Shown in pieces: positions 59,485 through 64,000 of a stretch of DNA of 64,000 bases (the first letter of the stretch is position 1; every line of letters begins with the position of its first letter). The stretch lies in contig JAOAJN010000005.1 of NCBI GenBank assembly GCA_026414165.1, positions 340 through 64,339 of the forward strand. The letters run 5' to 3'. Both the position numbers and the translations under genes were made by a program. The notes below the pieces were generated by a model. The model was not told the DNA's origin and did not search any database. It saw nothing but the letters and a program-made list of their open reading frames with translations. Source of the stretch: Candidatus Methanomethylicaceae archaeon. GTDB lineage: Archaea > Thermoproteota > Methanomethylicia > Methanomethylicales > Methanomethylicaceae.

Positions 59485-60541
59485 CCTTCTCCCATCCCTT
59501 CTTTCTCTTTATCTCCCTTGCCCTCATTTTATAATACTGTAAGGGGTGCCTCACTTTTTTACAATATGCGTCCCCACCGATACAGAGCCCGAAGGATCTT
59601 AAAACATCACACTTTGGAGGCACGTATTTTGTCTTTGAGCCTATTAGGCCCGCTATATGCTCTACTTGATACCTCGCTTTTCCCTCATCAAAGTCCGCAA
59701 CATTACTGAAGTACTTGAGAACATTTTCAACACTCTCTCCAGTATTAATGAGAAATGTAGTCACAGTAAATCTCGCCATGTGCGATAAACTCTTTCCATC
59801 AGCCAAGTCCTTTAGTAGCGCAACGATACAGGGGGGCTTTGCCTCTTCAATGATCTCTACTGCGGCATCTTCATCATAAATTTTAATCTCCTTGACTAGC
59901 TTCTCAAGTCCCTCCAATTTCGACAGGAGCCTCTCTGGCATCTGGAATTTCTTTATATATTCCTCCTCTGCCTTCCTGAGGATCTTTAGCTTTAAAGCCT
60001 CTGAGAGCAACCTTGCCGCTTCAACTTGCTTGAGATAGACCCTCCCCCCAGTCACATGCCTATTCACAAGCTTCCAATCTGGAGAATGAAAGCTCGGTGC
60101 TACCTCCAAGTAGTTCTCGACTGGCAGGCTGAAGTCGAACAAAGCCCCGCTTACCATAAGCTCTGTACCTTCTAAGTCCCAATCAAAGCCGTCCTTTCCC
60201 ACCTCCGCAACCTTGTCCTTATCTTCGTTCTTCAGTAGCTCAAAGCACCTCTTCTGTTCCGAGTTAGCGAACCTCCTTACGACCCATCCCTGCCTCAACC
60301 CATAAACAAATGCGAGAGCAAGTGGGTATGAGAGGATCTCTGTCTCAGGATCCACAACATTTAACTCTGCCCATCTTCCCCTGATTCCGCACTTGACCCT
60401 CTCCACCGCCCTTTGCACCACGTAGTAATACTCATCGTTGACTAAATCTTGAAAAGTTAGACCGTAGCTCTCTACGAAAGAAGAAGCCTTTCTCAAAAAA
60501 GGGTACTTTGCCAGATCATCTATTGTTAGCATCTCTCTCAT
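59477..60541 (-). CDS. priL: DNA primase large subunit
   Basis: 354-residue PriL. The C-terminal Fe-S domain cysteines are visible in PPCIVALL near 237, CDVLRSFGLC near 317-326 and AYCKKVRHPLQYY near 331. This protein needs the 4Fe-4S cluster to start primers. ATG 60541 begins MREMLTIDD. It is co-transcribed with priS. Confidence 0.93.
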   Translation of the reverse strand: MREMLTIDDLAKYPFLRKASSFVESYGLTFQDLVNDEYYYVVQRAVERVKCGIRGRWAELNVVDPETEILSYPLALAFVYGLRQGWVVRRFANSEQKRCFELLKNEDKDKVAEVGKDGFDWDLEGTELMVSGALFDFSLPVENYLEVAPSFHSPDWKLVNRHVTGGRVYLKQVEAARLLSEALKLKILRKAEEEYIKKFQMPERLLSKLEGLEKLVKEIKIYDEDAAVEIIEEAKPPCIVALLKDLADGKSLSHMARFTVTTFLINTGESVENVLKYFSNVADFDEGKARYQVEHIAGLIGSKTKYVPPKCDVLRSFGLCIGGDAYCKKVRHPLQYYKMRAREIKRKKGWEKGA

Positions 60542-60576
60542 CCAATAAAAACGAGAGAAGGTTGTTAAAGGTTCCT

Positions 60577-61329
60577 CTACTCAGCTTCCATACGAGGAGC
60601 CAGATAATACACGATCCTCCCGCCATTTGGCAGGTTGAAGTCCAGCCTAAGCGGCATATCTGTCGAGAACATGAGTATCGCTATGTCAGAGAGGTCGGAT
60701 GCGACCATCATCTTACTCAGGTATGTGAGGCTGTAGAGCGCATGCACATTCTCTTTCAGCTCCACCGAAAGGAGCTCTCCGCCGTCCTTTGTTATCTCCA
60801 CCTCAACCTCTCCTCTGTCCCCACTCGCTGTTACCTTCAACTTCTCATCTTCCGCGGTGATCTTAACGAAGTCGCTAACTACTTCTGCATCCTTGATGGC
60901 ATCCATAAGGGTTGCGGCTGGAAGCTTAACTGTCGCTAGGAATGAGATCCTTGGGACCGAGAGTTCCTCCTTACCTAAGTCAAGTAATGGGAGAGAGAAT
61001 GTTCTCGAAGTCTTTCCCCTAAACCTTATCTTCAACCTTGCCTCTTTCTCCAGTTTCTCCAGCTCGAGTTTCTCATTTACTCCTGCCCTCTTCATTATAT
61101 TCTTCATATCGTCAAAATTTACCCCGATCGGCATCTCCTCAGCGCACTCATATGACTCGAATGATGTTTTTGGCAGTTCCATATCTACCATGGCCACTCT
61201 TGAAGGATCCATCGCCCTCAACCTGATCCCATTAGGATCGGCGATGAAAACTCCTTCCTCTACAAGGGTTGATATGGACTCTATAATATTCCTCCAAATT
61301 CTGCTATCTGCAAGTACTGCTTTAAACAC
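60577..61329 (-). CDS. pcn: PCNA sliding clamp
   Basis: 250-residue clamp with two similar halves. RAMDPSRVAMVDMEL near 39-53 is the family signature and the C-terminal LAPRMEAE is typical. It is a single homotrimer-type PCNA; no other copy is seen. GTG 61329 follows GGAGGT. It is a processivity platform for polymerases and for XPF. Confidence 0.95.
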   Translation of the reverse strand: MFKAVLADSRIWRNIIESISTLVEEGVFIADPNGIRLRAMDPSRVAMVDMELPKTSFESYECAEEMPIGVNFDDMKNIMKRAGVNEKLELEKLEKEARLKIRFRGKTSRTFSLPLLDLGKEELSVPRISFLATVKLPAATLMDAIKDAEVVSDFVKITAEDEKLKVTASGDRGEVEVEITKDGGELLSVELKENVHALYSLTYLSKMMVASDLSDIAILMFSTDMPLRLDFNLPNGGRIVYYLAPRMEAE

Positions 61330-61403
61330 AAAAACAACCTCCGGTACCCTTTATAATAAATCCGAATACTTAAGATCTACTACTTCTTGATCGCCTAAGC
61401 CGT

Positions 61404-61730
61404 TCACTCATACTCTCTCCAAGTGTGGTCGCACTTGGTGCACCTGTAGAACCTTGTTGGCGCTTCGTCAGCCCTCCTCGTCTGCATCATCCAATAATAC
61501 GCCTCCGTGTTTCCACACCGTCTACATTCAGCCTTGGTCACTGGCAAAACCCTGTCTTCAGCTCTATCGGAATGCTTCACTATCACCGTCTCCTTCGGCG
61601 GGTTTATGGACTCTCTAAACCTCTGCTCCCCGCACCCCCCTGCGTCTTCATACCCGCATTTTTTACAGACAAGGATCCCTCTCTTCCTGTCAGGGAGGAG
61701 AACGCTGTTGCAGCTGGGACAGAACTTCAA
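61404..61730 (-). CDS. tfs: Transcription factor S (TFIIS/RPB9-like)
   Basis: 108-residue protein. The N-terminal zinc ribbon is CPSC (4-7) and CKKC (about 19-22). The C-terminal ribbon is CRRC and CTKC, with RRADEAPT carrying the acidic tip that stimulates RNA cleavage by RNA polymerase. TTG 61730 is the start. It is upstream of PCNA in the same transcript. Confidence 0.94.
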   Translation of the reverse strand: MKFCPSCNSVLLPDRKRGILVCKKCGYEDAGGCGEQRFRESINPPKETVIVKHSDRAEDRVLPVTKAECRRCGNTEAYYWMMQTRRADEAPTRFYRCTKCDHTWREYE

Positions 61731-61746
61731 AGTGCTTCCCCGACCA

Positions 61747-62136
61747 TCAAACTTTGGTCGGTGATTTTAACTTATCGGTCTGTGCCTCCACATCATGAAT
61801 TAGCCAATGCCTGATGCCCTCTATTATCGCCTCTGCGTCGCACCTGTTTCTGGGCGAGAGGCTAACCATTGGCATTCCCAGATTTTTTTCGCCCAAGTCC
61901 CCTCCAATCGCGCCCCTAAACCCCTCGCCAAATGCTATGCCGGAAACCTCCTCGAAATACCCTGTCTCCCTTAGCCAGGTAACCAGTTCTCCAAGGCCCT
62001 TGAGCCCTCTCTTCATTACAATGGCATCTATCCATCCGCCTCTAAATACGAATAAAACCAGCATCCCTCCGCCCTCTCGGATATACTCCACATACGCCTT
62101 TCTAGCCTCTCTCTTCTTTTGGCTCCTCTCCCTCAT
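61747..62136 (-). CDS. DUF99-like (endonuclease V-related) small protein
   Basis: 129-residue protein, tentatively compared to DUF99. The FVFRGGWIDAIVMKRG segment and the later GIAFGEGFRGAIGG and MPMVSLSPRNRCDAEAI stretches recall the DUF99 core, but the protein is shorter and divergent. No intact catalytic Asp cluster is clear. ATG 62136 follows GGGAGGGAGG and overlaps the upstream gene by 35 nt. It is located between tfs and the RNase III-like gene. Function is unknown. Confidence 0.5.
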   Translation of the reverse strand: MRERSQKKREARKAYVEYIREGGGMLVLFVFRGGWIDAIVMKRGLKGLGELVTWLRETGYFEEVSGIAFGEGFRGAIGGDLGEKNLGMPMVSLSPRNRCDAEAIIEGIRHWLIHDVEAQTDKLKSPTKV

Positions 62137-62527
62137 AACCTCCCTCCCTAATTCTCTTGATCGCCAAGCGGAGAAGATCTGAAAATGCTCTTGCGGCGCC
62201 CTCCACCTCACAAGACCTACTCTCGAAGTTGATCGCAGCTACCCTAACGAATAAAGTCTCTGCCGCTTCTTCTAAGGATATCAAGTGGTTTGACCAAGCA
62301 TATGCCAGTATGGCCTCAACGACGTCACCTTTCTCACCGGCGGTCATCCTGCTTACTTCTACGGTCTTTGAGATGTCAAGCGCCTTTGAGAGGACCTTGT
62401 CTGGAACCCTTTCCCCAATTGGTCTACCAACCGCTTTCGTCTTGGCCATCGAATAAGCCAGGTTTACAAAAGAGTCTCCGAGTCTCGCCCAGTCCTTACT
62501 CCTCGCGATTACCTTTAAATCGTTCAA
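62102..62527 (-). CDS. Helical protein resembling archaeal RNase III-family proteins
   Basis: 141-residue mainly helical protein. LGDSFVNLAYSMAKTKAVGRPIGERVPDKVL-type stretch (about 16-46) recalls the archaeal RNase III-like family, in which GD(x)xxN replaces the usual catalytic motif. Activity is unproven. TTG 62527 lies behind GAGGAGAAG. It is co-transcribed with rpoL and overlaps the DUF99-like gene. Confidence 0.62.
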   Translation of the reverse strand: MNDLKVIARSKDWARLGDSFVNLAYSMAKTKAVGRPIGERVPDKVLSKALDISKTVEVSRMTAGEKGDVVEAILAYAWSNHLISLEEAAETLFVRVAAINFESRSCEVEGAARAFSDLLRLAIKRIREGGYEGEEPKEERG

Positions 62528-62538
62528 GAACTTCTCCT

Positions 62539-62817
62539 CTACTTGAGGAGATCGCTGAGTTTTCCCTGCAACTCCTTTGCGTCCTCTTCAATCTTGGCAA
62601 GAGCCTTTAAAATAGCCTCTCTTGGCTTCTCTTCTCCGTCAGTATAAACGACCAGCTTTATACCACCAGTGAGTGGGTGTATTATCTGATACCCTGCCTG
62701 CTTAACATGTTTATCCAGTAGCAGAGTCGTCCTTAGTAGATTTCCCATCGTGTGGTCCTCATCTTTCAGCTCCAGCTCAAGTCTGTGGCTATCCTCTTTT
62801 ACTATCTTTACCGACAT
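62539..62817 (-). CDS. rpoL: RNA polymerase subunit L (Rpo11)
   Basis: 92-residue Rpo11, equivalent to eukaryotic RPB11. DHTMGNLLRTTLL (about 20-32) is the conserved assembly motif. It dimerises with Rpo3. ATG 62817 overlaps the end of csl4 by 29 nt and follows GGAGGGATC. Confidence 0.95.
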   Translation of the reverse strand: MSVKIVKEDSHRLELELKDEDHTMGNLLRTTLLLDKHVKQAGYQIIHPLTGGIKLVVYTDGEEKPREAILKALAKIEEDAKELQGKLSDLLK

Positions 62818-63385
62818 AAGATCCCTCCTTTAACAAGTAATGAATTGAGACCTTCCTCCTCTCAAAGGTCTTATCCCTGTTACAAAAGAGTCTCCCCCTT
62901 TTCAGGATCAACTCCCCCCCACATTTGGGACATGTGGCGTATATAACACCAAGCTCATCATCTGCAGTGGACAGCTGATAGGGTGGCCAGTCAGTCACGA
63001 CCTTAGCGAGAACCCAGTCATTAAACCCAACGGCATCAAAAATTGTATCAACATAACCCTTTGCGGCTTGGGATACATGTAATATTCCAGTAAATACGCC
63101 TTTCAAACTTCGCTTTCCCTTTATTCTTAGGATCTCGACTACCGTGGAGTCCTCCCTCATCGGACCTATCACAACTCCTTCGACAATGTCTCCGATCTCC
63201 GGGACTGACACCTTCGTGCTGGGGCTTATCCCTAACTTCTTGCTCTTCGGATCGATGACTAGGTTCCCCAGGGTTGAAGAATAGAGCTTGCCCTCCTCAA
63301 CATATACTCCTTCTCCTGGGATGAACTCCTCCTCAACCCCGAGCTTCTCTCCTGGGATCGCCACTCGTGTTTTCCCTTCACTCAT
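62789..63385 (-). CDS. csl4: Exosome RNA-binding subunit Csl4
   Basis: 198-residue Csl4. It has an N-terminal domain (about 1-65), an S1 domain (about 65-140) and a C-terminal zinc ribbon, CPKCGGELILKRGRLFC (about 153-169). It forms part of the exosome cap and recruits DnaG, encoded at 7.9-9.2 kb. ATG 63385 overlaps the methyltransferase stop (ATGA). Confidence 0.93.
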   Translation of the reverse strand: MSEGKTRVAIPGEKLGVEEEFIPGEGVYVEEGKLYSSTLGNLVIDPKSKKLGISPSTKVSVPEIGDIVEGVVIGPMREDSTVVEILRIKGKRSLKGVFTGILHVSQAAKGYVDTIFDAVGFNDWVLAKVVTDWPPYQLSTADDELGVIYATCPKCGGELILKRGRLFCNRDKTFERRKVSIHYLLKEGSYVGKDSKRG

Positions 63386-64000
63386 TGCTTTACCCTCACT
63401 ATTCTGTAAAGATCTGCCTCAAAGAGGTAAAACCTCTTCCTATGAAAGTGGTAGGTTGGAGGCAGTTTTATCTTTAACGGAAGGACCTCATCAACCTTAC
63501 CTCCAACATCTCCCACAAACCTGAATATAAACCTGCGTACGCTCTCCCCTCCCCTATGGAGGGAATAAACCTTTGGGGCTATAGACAAACCCGCGACAAT
63601 AAAGGCTCTGTCGGCCTCCCTTCTCCTAACCCCGAAAGGAGGGTTCTGTATGACGACATCTGCCCTGAGTCCGAGGAACCTCACATCGCCGACCACAAAA
63701 TCTGACCTCATACCCAAACCTAGCCTAATTGCGGTCTTCCTCGCATCACTTATGGCATTTTGGTCAATGTCTAAACCTACTACGTATTCTGCGCCCAAAA
63801 GGGCAGCCCCGAGAGTTAGCATTCCCGTTCCGCACCCTAGATCCACTATTGTTTTCCCCTCAACATCATTATGGCGGAGATGCGCATACCACAATATCTC
63901 GGCTGCTACTGGTGCTGGCAGCCTGTACTGCTCAAAAAACAATTTAGGCTTATTGAAGGTCCCGACCTCCTCCAGCGTCTTCTCAAGTTCGACCTTGGAG
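63382..64000 (-). CDS. METTL5-like rRNA adenine methyltransferase (5' end beyond the window)
   Basis: The frame is open from 63382 to 64000 (206 codons), with the true start beyond the right edge. The N-terminus of the visible part ends EEVGTFNKPKLFFEQYRLP, matching the N-terminal helix of METTL5-like enzymes. DLGCGTGML is the SAM loop and NPPFG (near the middle) the catalytic N6-adenine motif. Family members methylate an adenine in small-subunit rRNA. It is co-transcribed with csl4. Confidence 0.88.
   Translation of the reverse strand, partial: SKVELEKTLEEVGTFNKPKLFFEQYRLPAPVAAEILWYAHLRHNDVEGKTIVDLGCGTGMLTLGAALLGAEYVVGLDIDQNAISDARKTAIRLGLGMRSDFVVGDVRFLGLRADVVIQNPPFGVRRREADRAFIVAGLSIAPKVYSLHRGGESVRRFIFRFVGDVGGKVDEVLPLKIKLPPTYHFHRKRFYLFEADLYRIVRVKQ

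Overview
This window is a densely coded stretch of archaeal chromosome. The evidence is a 7S SRP RNA, an archaeal-type 5S rRNA, tRNA genes interrupted by introns (two in tRNA-Trp, one of 12 nt in tRNA-Thr), DnaG and PriS/PriL primases, PCNA, GINS, TFS, Rpo11, Csl4, Nop10, eIF2-alpha, S27e and L44e, pelota, CDP-archaeol synthase, the archaeal pantoate kinase/phosphopantothenate synthetase pair, and TATA boxes about 25 nt upstream of leaderless starts. I cannot place the lineage from this sequence alone. A TACK-like archaeon such as a Bathyarchaeia-type lineage is a guess, not a result. I see no transposase, integrase, CRISPR array or plasmid-type gene.

Layout. 1-4.9 kb: a truncated surface membrane protein, tRNA-Ser, SRP RNA, a TtuA-like tRNA thiolase, a site-2 protease, CutA and a nucleotidyltransferase. 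4.9-16.4 kb: a small pilin-like membrane protein, a radical SAM protein, pelota, RimI, DnaG, TyrRS, two small structured RNAs that look like H/ACA guides, PheRS beta and alpha, PPAT, a zinc-ribbon membrane protein, DUF1512, 5S rRNA and a RAM-domain protein. 16.5-20.5 kb: tRNA-Trp, tRNA-Thr, a four-CBS protein, a GNAT, an ArsM-like methyltransferase divergent from a cysteine-rich PadR-like regulator, a DUF5661-like protein and tRNA-Leu. 20.5-27.2 kb: an inositol-phosphatase-family gene and then a complete UMP operon, pyrB-pyrI-pyrC-pyrDK-pyrE-pyrF, with a structured leader and fused PyrD and PyrK.

27.2-38 kb: UPF0147, UPF0148, an XPF-type nuclease, Tmk, the archaeal mevalonate-pathway module (UbiD-type decarboxylase plus both aconitase-X subunits, ending in an HD phosphohydrolase), XPD helicase, an RNase H-fold protein divergent from RadB, CarS, and a small three-TM protein resembling eukaryotic OSTC/OST3. 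38-45.9 kb: the CoA operon coaBC-pantoate kinase-phosphopantothenate synthetase-ECF S component, a SPASM radical SAM protein, and argG-argH. 45.9-56 kb: zinc-ribbon proteins, topoisomerase I, a lone GcvH, NAD kinase, IleRS and AglB.

56.2-64 kb is one leftward information-processing supercluster, in transcription order: METTL5-like methyltransferase (cut by the window edge), csl4, rpoL, RNase III-like, DUF99-like, tfs, pcn, priL, priS, gins, L44e, S27e, eIF2-alpha, nop10. Most joins are overlaps or short gaps, so rRNA modification, RNA decay, transcription, replication and translation genes are probably co-regulated.

The observations I consider most worth following are the twin nested H/ACA-like RNAs upstream of TyrRS, the OSTC/OST3-like protein, the PyrDK fusion with its leader hairpin, the ArsM/Cys-rich regulator pair sharing one TATA element, the two-intron tRNA-Trp, and the VirB2/TrbC-like small protein.
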